DNA of 9,360 nt from an uncultured Oscillochloris sp. Its GTDB lineage: Bacteria; Chloroflexota; Chloroflexia; Chloroflexales; Chloroflexaceae. The DNA is taken from NCBI GenBank assembly GCA_903877345.1, contig CAIRDL010001005.1, forward strand, positions 1 to 9,360, written 5' to 3'. Numbering within the stretch: position 1 is the first letter of the stretch; every line of letters starts with the position of its first letter. The notes under the pieces were generated by a model. That model made no database searches. It was not told the DNA's origin and saw only the letters and a program-made list of their open reading frames with translations. Of the stretch, positions 1 to 5,355 are shown piece by piece. Position numbers and translations under genes: made by a program.

Positions 1-175
1 ACCCGGCGTACTGGCGCATCGTCCAAAGCCGCCCACGGTACATTGTGGGGTAGATGCCACGGGTGAAAGGGTACTGCCCCGGATCCGGCTGCGGTTCACC
101 GACATTAGCGGCGCGATAGACCGGCTCAACGGGCAGGCCCGAGTCGGTGATGCGCTCGGCGCTAGTGGTCGCCAT
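1..175 (-). CDS. mcmA: Methylmalonyl-CoA mutase large subunit, N-terminal fragment (runs off the left edge)
   Basis: The first 58 codons are present; the rest lies beyond the left edge. The enzyme is cytoplasmic, uses adenosylcobalamin, and interconverts (R)-methylmalonyl-CoA and succinyl-CoA in propionate metabolism. In Chloroflexus the same step belongs to the 3-hydroxypropionate bi-cycle. What is visible is the conserved start of the substrate-binding barrel domain: PFTRGIYPTMYRGRLWTMR at residues 36-54, preceded by a variable tail containing GLPVEPVY at 13-20. This is a hallmark of the catalytic large chain. The cobalamin domain is not in view, so a small single-domain variant (isobutyryl-CoA or ethylmalonyl-CoA mutase type) cannot be fully excluded. 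The ATG at 175 has a good AAGGAG at 183-188 with 7-nt spacing. The gene diverges from padR across a 170-bp spacer. Confidence 0.9.
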   Translation of the reverse strand, partial: MATTSAERITDSGLPVEPVYRAANVGEPQPDPGQYPFTRGIYPTMYRGRLWTMRQYAG

Positions 176-216
176 TGCAAAGCTCCTTCAGGTGGGGGAG
201 GCAAAACCTGCCCGCT

Positions 217-222
217 ATTATA
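217..222 (-). promoter_or_regulatory. Candidate -10 box of the mutase promoter
   Basis: A perfect TATAAT reads leftwards at 222-217, about 40 nt before the mutase ATG. No good -35 lies at 16-18 nt upstream (AGGGCA is the best at 17 nt), so the promoter may be weak or activator-dependent. Confidence 0.45.
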
Positions 223-282
223 CACAGCTTGCGCCAACCTGCCCTTCAGGCTGATTGCCGCAAAAGAGAGGCGATTGACCTC

Positions 283-311
283 TTGACGATATATCGCTAT
301 CGTGCTACACT
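283..311 (+). promoter_or_regulatory. padR promoter
   Basis: TTGACG (283-288) and TACACT (306-311) are separated by exactly 17 nt, a good vegetative-type promoter. Transcription should start near 318, leaving a leader of about 28 nt before the padR ATG. The spacer between the boxes is occupied by the first CGATATATCG palindrome, so a bound repressor would block RNA polymerase. Confidence 0.7.
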
Positions 312-331
312 GGCGACGTAACGATATATCG
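286..331. promoter_or_regulatory. Paired palindromic operators, probably for PadR itself
   Basis: The perfect 10-bp palindrome CGATATATCG occurs twice, at 287-296 and 322-331, with centres 35 bp apart. The first overlaps the end of the -35 box and continues into a wider inverted repeat, ACGATA at 286-291 against TATCGT at 298-303. The second lies between the expected transcription start and the ribosome binding site. Placement over the promoter of a regulator gene suggests autorepression. PadR proteins bind as dimers to inverted repeats in their own promoters, but I did not match this motif to a named regulator. The same sites are 65-110 bp from the TATAAT of the divergent mutase gene, which might also be controlled. 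Confidence 0.6.
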
Positions 332-345
332 AAGGAGTTTATGCA

Positions 346-1062
346 ATGCGGAACCGATACCATCACCATCACTGGCACGATCATGACTGGCACGAGGCGG
401 ACGACGAGACGGACGACGAGCGCGGTGGCCCTGGGGTCTGGTGTGGCCCCGGACATGCTTTTTTCGAGCGGGGCGGGCCGGGGCGCTTTTGGGGTGGCCC
501 CAAGGGGCACGGGCCGTTTGGCCCCGGTGGGCCATTTGGCCCTGGCGGGCCGTTCGGGCCGGGTGGGCCATTTGGCCCCGGTGGCGATGATCCGTTTGGT
601 GGGCCACGCCGCCGTCACCGCCGGGGCGACATTCGCTTCGCCCTGCTCGAACTGTTGGCCGAGCAGCCCCGCCACGGCTATGAGCTGATCAAGGCGCTCG
701 AAAGCCGCTACGCCGGGTTTTACCGCCCCAGCCCTGGCTCGGTCTACCCAACGCTTCAGATGCTTGAGGATGAAGGGCACCTGACGAGTGCTCACGTCGA
801 GGGTAAGCGAGTCTACACCATCACGGCAAGTGGGCGCGCGCTCTTGGCCGAACGCCCGGCGGTGGAGCGCGGCGGGCGTTCCTTCCGCCAGAACGAGGCC
901 GAGGAACTGGGCGAACTGCGCCGCAACGCCCTGGCCCTTTTCGAGAGCATTATGCAGGCGGCGCGCCACGGCACACCCGAACAGGCCCGGTCAGTCATTC
1001 AGCTCATCGAGCGCACCCGCCGCGAGATCTACGCGATCCTTGCTCTTGAGGATGCGAGCTAA
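346..1062 (+). CDS. PadR-family transcriptional regulator with His-rich and Gly-Pro-Phe repeat N-terminus
   Basis: A cytoplasmic winged-helix regulator of 238 residues. Residues 1-17 are packed with His, Asp and Trp (HHHHWHDHDWH at 6-16). Residues 17-26 are acidic. Residues 27-86 are Gly/Pro/Phe-rich, with four tandem GPFGPG units at 56-79, followed by a basic patch RRRHRR at 88-93. The PadR wing-helix domain spans about 95-170: the family motif HGYELIKALE is at 110-119, the recognition segment SPGSVYPTLQMLEDEGHL at 129-146, and the wing GKRVYTITASGR at 153-164. The C-terminus (about 180-235) is helical and fits the dimerisation arm. Typical PadR proteins lack the roughly 90-residue head, although Gly-rich heads occur in related regulators. 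The ATG at 346 has AAGGAG at 332-337 with 8-nt spacing; an ATG at 341 is out of frame. Ligand and targets are unknown. Metal or heme binding by the head is only an inference from its composition. Confidence 0.88.
   Translation: MRNRYHHHHWHDHDWHEADDETDDERGGPGVWCGPGHAFFERGGPGRFWGGPKGHGPFGPGGPFGPGGPFGPGGPFGPGGDDPFGGPRRRHRRGDIRFALLELLAEQPRHGYELIKALESRYAGFYRPSPGSVYPTLQMLEDEGHLTSAHVEGKRVYTITASGRALLAERPAVERGGRSFRQNEAEELGELRRNALALFESIMQAARHGTPEQARSVIQLIERTRREIYAILALEDAS
511..582 (+). repeat. Four in-frame 18-bp tandem repeats inside padR
   Basis: Four 18-bp units start at 511, 529, 547 and 565. Each has the form GGGCCrTTyGGsCCyGGy and encodes GPFGPG. Copies 2 and 4 differ at two positions and the third is the most diverged. 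Loss or gain of a unit would keep the reading frame and change the protein by six residues. Confidence 0.9.
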
Positions 1063-1080
1063 GCGAGGTTGCAGGGGGCG

Positions 1081-1111
1081 GGAGTCAGGTTTCAGGTCGA
1101 GCGCAGCAGAA
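1081..1111 (+). repeat. Dispersed 31-nt repeat, copy 1
   Basis: This stretch matches 5512-5542 at 26 of 31 positions, in the same orientation. The core is TTCAGGTyGAGCGCAkCAGAA. Both copies lie outside genes, suggesting a genome-wide intergenic repeat of unknown role. Confidence 0.55.
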
Positions 1112-1137
1112 CGCCATGAAGCTTCTCGTAACGTCAC

Positions 1138-1165
1138 CCCCCCTCCGCGTAAGCGCGAAGGGGGG
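1138..1165. terminator. Strong GC hairpin downstream of padR
   Basis: Six C-G pairs (1138-1143 with 1160-1165), a T-A pair, one mismatch and a CGCG/CGCG helix close on a TAAG loop. It lies 75 nt after the padR stop, in a convergent spacer. No T-run follows on either strand, so intrinsic termination is uncertain. It may be a repeat-type hairpin that slows polymerase or protects 3' ends. Confidence 0.4.
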
Positions 1166-1197
1166 TGCTGTGCGTAAACGGATCGTTTTAACTGACG

Positions 1198-1236
1198 GTT
1201 CGTAGCGCAGGCTTCCCGCCTGCCGCGCCTATGAAC
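1198..1236. repeat. Hairpin repeat with GTTCGTA/TATGAAC ends
   Basis: The outer arms GTTCGTA (1198-1204) and TATGAAC (1230-1236) pair at 6 of 7 positions. Inside is a perfect GCAGGC-TTCCC-GCCTGC hairpin (1207-1223). It sits 11 bp from the end of the hydrolase gene, between convergent genes. The ends resemble the inner arms of the larger element at 7102-7170, so the two may belong to one repeat family. Confidence 0.55.
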
Positions 1237-1246
1237 GGTCTGGACT

Positions 1247-2611
1247 TTAGCGTACCACCTGCACTAGCGGCGTGTAGTTGCGCGTAAAGACATACGGATC
1301 GGGAACCGCATTCGTCACTGAAAAAGCTTCCGTGGCGGAGAGCACAGCGGTTCCACTGATCAGCGTGGTGGCCTGAAATGGGAACCCTGGAGGGATAACC
1401 CCCGGAAGGACAGCCCCGCTCGCTTGCGCCACGAGCAGACTGAAGCTGTCTTGCACTTCCGCGCTCTTGAACTCACAGTGTCCGTAGCGTGACACGAGGA
1501 ACGGGGTGACGTTGGTGTTGCCGACGGCCTGCTTTTTCAGAATGTAAAGGTAGCTCTGTTCAACTGGCACGATGGGATCGTAGCTGGTGTGAACCAGCAC
1601 CAGCGGGATTTTTGGCTGGCCCGTGGTCGCGTACGCCTGCATGGCAGTCACAGCTGCTGGGCTGGCGGTCGCCCGTGGTACCGCCTTGTTTAGCCGCATG
1701 TCATTCGTTGAGCCTAAGCCACGGTACCAGTAGGCGTGGTTATCAACGGGATTGCCGCCGAGCCGCACCGCCGAGTCTTCACGCGAGAGGAAGGTGAAGT
1801 AGCTCAGGCCCACAATCGTTGTCAGTACCGAGGTGGAGTTGAGCGGATCAGGATCAATCGCCGCCTTCGCAACGGTGATGAGTTGGCTCGCCGCCGCTCT
1901 GTTGCTGATCACCCCAAAGGCGATGCTTGGCTGGTAGGTACTCTCCCAAACCGCCTGGGTCGTCATGCTAATGGGTTGGGTTGTCCAACTTGCCACGACA
2001 TTCGCGAACAGGGTGCGGTAGAGCGCGTCAAAATCACCCCAGTACTTCACTTGGCGCGGGAAGTCGCCGACGATGCCGCAGAGCGCCAGCGCCCCAGCGA
2101 AAACCCCATTGGGGTTGCGCTCGGCTAGTTGGGCGGTGATCAGCCCGCCCATCGAGGCTCCTGCTAAGTAGATTTTCCGGGCCGTTGCCGTTGGCGGGTA
2201 GGTCTTGTTGAAGTAAGCAACCAAGGCGAGGAGATCCGCCTCGGCGTCAATCACGACGAGGCCATTGGCGGGGTAGGTTGCGGTGATGAAGGCATAGCCA
2301 AGACCCGTGACGAGATCAGGCACGTAGGTCTTATCGCTAAGCGAATCCTGATACGTGGCAGCGTAGCCGGGCGCTTGGTAGCCGTGCGCCCAGACGACCA
2401 CATCAATATTGATCGGGGTGTCTGGAACCAAGTCCACGGCGGCGGGGCTACAGATCTTCCATTTTGAACCACTCGTCTGGGGCGTCTCAACACATGTCGC
2501 TGCCGCTAACGTAGCGGGGTTGGCAGGGGTTGCCTTTGCCTGTTGTGGAAAGTCAACACTCACCAACAGGGTCGCCAGCAACGTGAACAGGAGCAGCCAA
2601 CGGACGTGCAT
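1247..2611 (-). CDS. Secreted alpha/beta-hydrolase (esterase or peptidase-like)
   Basis: A 454-residue exported hydrolase. A signal peptide is clear: MHVR, then a hydrophobic core at 5-19, then a cleavage site after AKA at 25-27. The fold is indicated by the oxyanion-type AHGY at 75-78, the nucleophile elbow GASMGG at 151-156 (Ser153), the acid loop SYDPIVP at 343-349 (Asp345), and YGHCEF at 376-381 (His378). These form a plausible Ser-Asp-His triad in the right order. Residues 185-310 form a long insert that would be the substrate-shaping lid. The arrangement recalls esterases and prolyl-oligopeptidase-like enzymes, but I cannot name the substrate. The ATG at 2611 has a strong AGGAGG at 2616-2621, though only 4 nt away. 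It stands alone on its strand, converges with padR, and has a 660-bp repeat-rich region upstream. Confidence 0.82.
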   Translation of the reverse strand: MHVRWLLLFTLLATLLVSVDFPQQAKATPANPATLAAATCVETPQTSGSKWKICSPAAVDLVPDTPINIDVVVWAHGYQAPGYAATYQDSLSDKTYVPDLVTGLGYAFITATYPANGLVVIDAEADLLALVAYFNKTYPPTATARKIYLAGASMGGLITAQLAERNPNGVFAGALALCGIVGDFPRQVKYWGDFDALYRTLFANVVASWTTQPISMTTQAVWESTYQPSIAFGVISNRAAASQLITVAKAAIDPDPLNSTSVLTTIVGLSYFTFLSREDSAVRLGGNPVDNHAYWYRGLGSTNDMRLNKAVPRATASPAAVTAMQAYATTGQPKIPLVLVHTSYDPIVPVEQSYLYILKKQAVGNTNVTPFLVSRYGHCEFKSAEVQDSFSLLVAQASGAVLPGVIPPGFPFQATTLISGTAVLSATEAFSVTNAVPDPYVFTRNYTPLVQVVR

Positions 2612-2668
2612 AGAACCTCCTCACACTTAGCGCAGAAAACACAAGCGCCCCAGCAGAAGCTACACCGG

Positions 2669-2680
2669 GCGAAGCTTCGC
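2669..2680. repeat. 12-bp perfect palindrome in the hydrolase leader
   Basis: GCGAAGCTTCGC is a perfect palindrome 58 nt upstream of the hydrolase start codon. It is followed by GTAAGC, and the 9-mer CGCGTAAGC (2678-2686) also occurs in the padR downstream hairpin at 1146-1154. It could be an operator, or simply a remnant of a repeat hairpin. Confidence 0.4.
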
Positions 2681-2687
2681 GTAAGCT

Positions 2688-2718
2688 ATCCTAGCAGGGG
2701 TCGGGTCTGGTTTGGCAA
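2688..2718 (-). promoter_or_regulatory. Weak candidate promoter for the hydrolase gene
   Basis: Reading leftwards, TTGCCA (2718-2713) and TAGGAT (2693-2688) are 19 nt apart. The spacer is longer than ideal and the -10 is only moderate. It is the best pair I found between 2612 and 2800. Confidence 0.25.
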
Positions 2719-2762
2719 AAGGTGAGGCGTTGGACGAAGCGGCGAGAGCGTAGGCGTGGCGG

Positions 2763-2806
2763 GTTGGGCCAATGGGTTGCTGACGGCCCAACTATAACAC
2801 TTTTTT
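2763..2806 (+). terminator. 8-bp hairpin followed by a T-run, unassigned
   Basis: GTTGGGCC (2763-2770) pairs perfectly with GGCCCAAC (2785-2792) around a 14-nt loop. A run of six T begins 8 nt later at 2801. The distance and the loop are large for an intrinsic terminator, and no plus-strand gene precedes it. Its role is unclear. Confidence 0.25.
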
Positions 2807-2953
2807 GGCAGTAGCGCAGAAGGAATGCTTATGAGCGAGTCCGCCGTGCTTTTTTGGCAAGCCGCCGTAACGTAACCTCTGTCAGAAGTTGGCTGAAAAG
2901 GGATGGCTCCGTCTTAGGACAGCGTACCGGAAATCCGTAGCGGGTTGTGCGGC
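2807..2953. other. Intergenic stretch with no supported gene
   Basis: No convincing coding frame or RNA gene is visible. The one notable point is the 11-mer CTTTTTTGGCA, which occurs at 2800-2810 and again at 2849-2859. Confidence 0.5.
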
Positions 2954-3014
2954 CTGGGAGTGCGGGCGTCGCGCCCTCCACACGGTCACGAGGGCGAGAC
3001 GCCCTCGCTCCCAG
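2954..3014. repeat. Long imperfect inverted repeat (REP-like hairpin)
   Basis: Positions 2954-2978 pair with 2990-3014 to form a stem of about 25 bp with few mismatches, closed by an 11-nt loop. The ends are CTGGGAG and CTCCCAG, and the inner arms are GCCCTC and GAGGGC. The outer 17 bp match at 15 positions. This is the look of a dispersed intergenic hairpin repeat, not a terminator, since no T-run follows. Confidence 0.7.
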
Positions 3015-3114
3015 ATTCTTTAGCTGAAGGTCTTTTCAGACAGCCTCGAAAGAGTCCTCTCTTACCGAGAAAGAGTCCCCTCGCAGTGTGTAAGAGGCGA
3101 CAGTCGGCTTGGTT

Positions 3115-3242
3115 AGCGTAGCCGAGGGCTTCAGCCCCACGGCGAACGACTTTGACGTAGCCCTGGCATTGGCCGTCATGGCGGTCGCAAAATCGTTCGC
3201 AAGCTCACGTCCGGTGGCTGAAGCCATTGGCAACGGCTTGCG
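3115..3242. repeat. Composite inverted-repeat element downstream of the LCP gene
   Basis: Three structures follow one another. GGGCT-TC-AGCCC forms a small hairpin at 3126-3137, flanked by GCCG and CGGC. Arms at 3142-3154 and 3188-3200 match at 12 of 13 positions. CGCAAGC (3198-3204) pairs with GCTTGCG (3236-3242) around a TGGCT-GA-AGCCA hairpin (3215-3226). The element ends 34 bp before the LCP stop codon, so it lies in the LCP 3' region and could block read-through. A 65-codon open frame across it on the minus strand appears to be a by-product. Confidence 0.55.
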
Positions 3243-3275
3243 AGAAACTCGCCCTCACGCAAAGCCGCGCTGAAC

Positions 3276-4307
3276 CTACGGCCCGTAGAGGAGCAGGCGG
3301 GCGTAGTGTTCGATCACACCCGGCAGGGGCGTCTGGGCGAAGCGGTCATTATCAACACCAAAGGTGACATCGGTTTCATGCAGCGCGTAGCGCTCAACAG
3401 CAGTCGCATCGAGCGTGTGCATGGCCCAGACCAGTTCGAGCATCCGTTCAGGGGGCATATCAGTCTGGGTATAGTCAGCACACGCGCCGGTGAGCCGCTC
3501 AGCGGCGAGGAGATTGGCGAGGTAGCCACGGTCGCGCAGGGCTTGGGCGATGGCAAGCAGGACGACCTGTTGGCGTCCGCCACGCTCGAAGTCGCTGTCG
3601 GGGTGGCGAATACGTGCATAGGTAAGCGCGGTGGCACCGTCCATCACTTGGGGGCCGGACATGAAACGTACCGTGGTCGTACCTCGGTCGAGGGTGGGAA
3701 AACTGTCATCGGCGAGGGGCCGCTCAACATTGACGGTAATGCCGCCAAGCGTGTCAATGAGGGCGGCGAAACCACGGAAATCAGTCACGGCAACATAGTC
3801 AATTGGCACGCCAAGCAACGCACTGACCGTGGCACGGGCGAGCGCCATGCCGGCTCCCGGCGGCCCGTCATGCTCGCCCCAGAGGTAGGCCGCATTGAGC
3901 CGATTGTGGTCGTGACCAGGAATGGGGATCCACAGGTCACGAGGGAGTGAGAGCACGGCGACGCGCTGCGTGGCTGGTTCGATCCGCACGACGAGGATGG
4001 CGTCACTGCGAGGGATGACTTGCTCTGCGGGGCGTCTATCGGTGCCGAGGAGCAGGATGGTGGCGGGCTGCGGTGCCCCGGCGGCGGTAGTGGCTACGGT
4101 AGGCAAGGCGAGCAAGGGGGCCGCATTCGGGTCACGCGCTACGTTCGGGGCAGGCGTGACGACCATCGCCGCGAGGTTGCGTCCGGTGCCGAGGGTAAGC
4201 GCGAGCAGAACACCAGCGCTGATTGCCGCAACCACGGTGCCAAGGAGCAGAACCAAGCGGGGGGCAGACCGACGGCGCGGTGCGGCAGGACGACGGGTGT
4301 GGTTCAA
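3276..4307 (-). CDS. LytR-CpsA-Psr (LCP) family glycopolymer transferase-like membrane protein
   Basis: LCP proteins sit in the cytoplasmic membrane with the catalytic domain outside. They move polyprenyl-linked glycopolymers onto the cell wall or other acceptors. Numbered from the TTG at 4307 (343 residues), a basic tail (1-17) precedes a membrane helix (about 18-40) and an Ala/Pro/Thr linker. The LCP domain then runs from about 84 to 255, with LLGTDRRP (87-94), the Arg-Asp pair RSD (100-102), SLPRDLW (120-126), NRLNAAY (135-141), DFRGFAALIDTLGGI (176-190) and ALTYARIRHPDSDFERGGRQ (227-246, including the conserved Arg and Asp). An in-frame ATG at 4415 adds 36 residues and overlaps the upstream gene. 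I prefer the TTG because GGGAG (4314-4318) lies 6 nt from it and a TATAAT promoter lies downstream of that ATG. The downstream C-terminal extension (about 255-343) has no motif I recognise. Which glycopolymer is attached is unknown. Confidence 0.87.
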   Translation of the reverse strand: MNHTRRPAAPRRRSAPRLVLLLGTVVAAISAGVLLALTLGTGRNLAAMVVTPAPNVARDPNAAPLLALPTVATTAAGAPQPATILLLGTDRRPAEQVIPRSDAILVVRIEPATQRVAVLSLPRDLWIPIPGHDHNRLNAAYLWGEHDGPPGAGMALARATVSALLGVPIDYVAVTDFRGFAALIDTLGGITVNVERPLADDSFPTLDRGTTTVRFMSGPQVMDGATALTYARIRHPDSDFERGGRQQVVLLAIAQALRDRGYLANLLAAERLTGACADYTQTDMPPERMLELVWAMHTLDATAVERYALHETDVTFGVDNDRFAQTPLPGVIEHYARLLLYGP

Positions 4308-4326
4308 CGCAAACTCCCGCGAACGT

Positions 4327-4351
4327 CCCCGGCCTTCTGGCGAAGCCGGGG
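4327..4351 (-). promoter_or_regulatory. Hairpin in the LCP gene leader
   Basis: CCCCGGC (4327-4333) pairs with GCCGGGG (4345-4351). TTC-GAA pairs extend the stem inside after one bulged base, leaving a 4-nt loop. The hairpin lies between the predicted start of transcription (near 4362) and the ribosome binding site. It could affect translation or RNA stability. No T-run follows it. Confidence 0.45.
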
Positions 4352-4368
4352 GCAAACATACGGGGAGG

Positions 4369-4396
4369 ATTATAGCGCACTGGTTCAGCAAGACAA
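4369..4396 (-). promoter_or_regulatory. LCP gene promoter
   Basis: Reading leftwards, TTGTCT (4396-4391) and a perfect TATAAT (4374-4369) are 16 nt apart. Both lie in the gap after the upstream stop codon (4405-4407). Transcription would begin near 4362, so the LCP gene can be expressed independently of the sigma-like gene. Confidence 0.6.
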
Positions 4397-4404
4397 GCGT
4401 GAAC

Positions 4405-5193
4405 TCAGACGGCAACCATCTGGCGCAGTTGCTGGTTGCGACTCAGGCGACCCAAGACGTTGCGCTTGACGTTGTAGACATCGTTGACGCTGCTGAACAA
4501 GTCGCTACGTTTCGCGTAAATGGCCCGTGGCGTCAGGCCCAGCACAAATGAACAGTAGACCACCACGCGCTCAACTTCACCATTGAGTTGTTCGTTAATG
4601 AAGTGCCAGAACTCCTCACGGTCAACCCGACGCACCGCCTCTTCGTCCGGGGCGGTTTGGGGGCCGTGGTTAGGGCTGACCGTCTCTTCGGGCAGCATCT
4701 CCGACCACGACTGCGCCCGCACGCTGTCTATGACCACACTGGTGGCGCAGAGTTGGAGGTACTGGAGCAGCGAAGCGAGACTCGGGAAGGCGGCGAAACG
4801 CTCGGGGTTGAGCGCCCGCCAGAATTTGGTGAAAGCCCCGACGACGAAATACTCGCTGCTCTCGCCGCTGCTGGTAAAGGCCCCACTGCGCCGAATCCAA
4901 CCCTCAACGAGGCCGCTATAGTGCAGGTACAGTTGCTCCCACGCCAACTCGTCACGCTCGACAAGGGCGCGGCGAAACAGTTCATAGCTGAAACTGGTGT
5001 TGTGGGGTTGGCCACGATAGAAATGCTCGCTCTCGGTCGCGCAACGCCGTACCAGGGCGGTAAGATCCATCTGGGTCAAGGGGCCATCGCAGGCAGCGAA
5101 CTCGGCATCGTGGCTCGGGCGGGGGTGGAGGGCGGCGCTAGGGATGCTACCCTGAGCGTTGCGGGGATGCGGGTCTATCGGCTGGGTGATCAT
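4405..5193 (-). CDS. Divergent sigma-70-family-like protein (ECF-type layout)
   Basis: The 262-residue frame from ATG 5193 resembles a two-domain sigma factor. A region-2-like helical block covers about 68-160: ELFRRALVERDELAWEQLY near 71-89, and the core-binding-like stretch AFTKFWRALNPERFAAF at 120-136 with a following helix ending VVIDSVRA at 153-160. An acidic, Pro-rich linker follows (about 165-185). A region-4-like helix-turn-helix covers about 204-252 (LTPRAIYAKRSDLF near 220-233). The usual GLSYEEIA-type helix is degenerate, so DNA binding by a variant motif or a non-sigma role is possible. The 5193 ATG has AGGAGG at 5196-5201, only 2 nt away. An ATG at 5070 would begin just before the conserved part. 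A TTG at 5355 would extend the frame by 54 residues but lies upstream of the predicted promoter. No anti-sigma gene is adjacent. Confidence 0.65.
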   Translation of the reverse strand: MITQPIDPHPRNAQGSIPSAALHPRPSHDAEFAACDGPLTQMDLTALVRRCATESEHFYRGQPHNTSFSYELFRRALVERDELAWEQLYLHYSGLVEGWIRRSGAFTSSGESSEYFVVGAFTKFWRALNPERFAAFPSLASLLQYLQLCATSVVIDSVRAQSWSEMLPEETVSPNHGPQTAPDEEAVRRVDREEFWHFINEQLNGEVERVVVYCSFVLGLTPRAIYAKRSDLFSSVNDVYNVKRNVLGRLSRNQQLRQMVAV

Positions 5194-5305
5194 GGCCTCC
5201 TCAACTCTCGCGGCGCATGAGACCGGCAATCTAGGGGCTTGCCACGGCTCAGGCGGCGGGCTGAACAGCTTGGCTAGCGCCTCGGCACCGCCACACTTCA
5301 GGCTG

Positions 5306-5334
5306 ATTGTAGGCTGTCGGCCAAAGGGTGAGAA
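5306..5334 (-). promoter_or_regulatory. Promoter of the sigma-like gene
   Basis: TTCTCA (5334-5329) and TACAAT (5311-5306) read leftwards with 17-nt spacing. Transcription would start near 5299, giving a leader of about 106 nt. The leader contains a five-codon frame, ATG at 5218 to TGA at 5203-5201, whose stop touches the AGGAGG of the main gene, so translational coupling is conceivable. Confidence 0.5.
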
Positions 5335-5355
5335 GGTCGTGCGATGAACAAACAA

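Noticed and set aside
244..257. 14-mer CTTCAGGCTGATTG shared with 5296-5309
   Set aside because: A single match of this length is close to chance for a window this size, and the flanks differ.
3036..3233. 65-codon minus-strand frame after the LCP gene
   Set aside because: It coincides with the composite inverted repeat; no family motif and no ribosome binding site seen.
4132..4380. 82-codon minus-strand frame with an ATG in the LCP leader
   Set aside because: It overlaps the LCP gene in another frame and shows no recognisable protein features.
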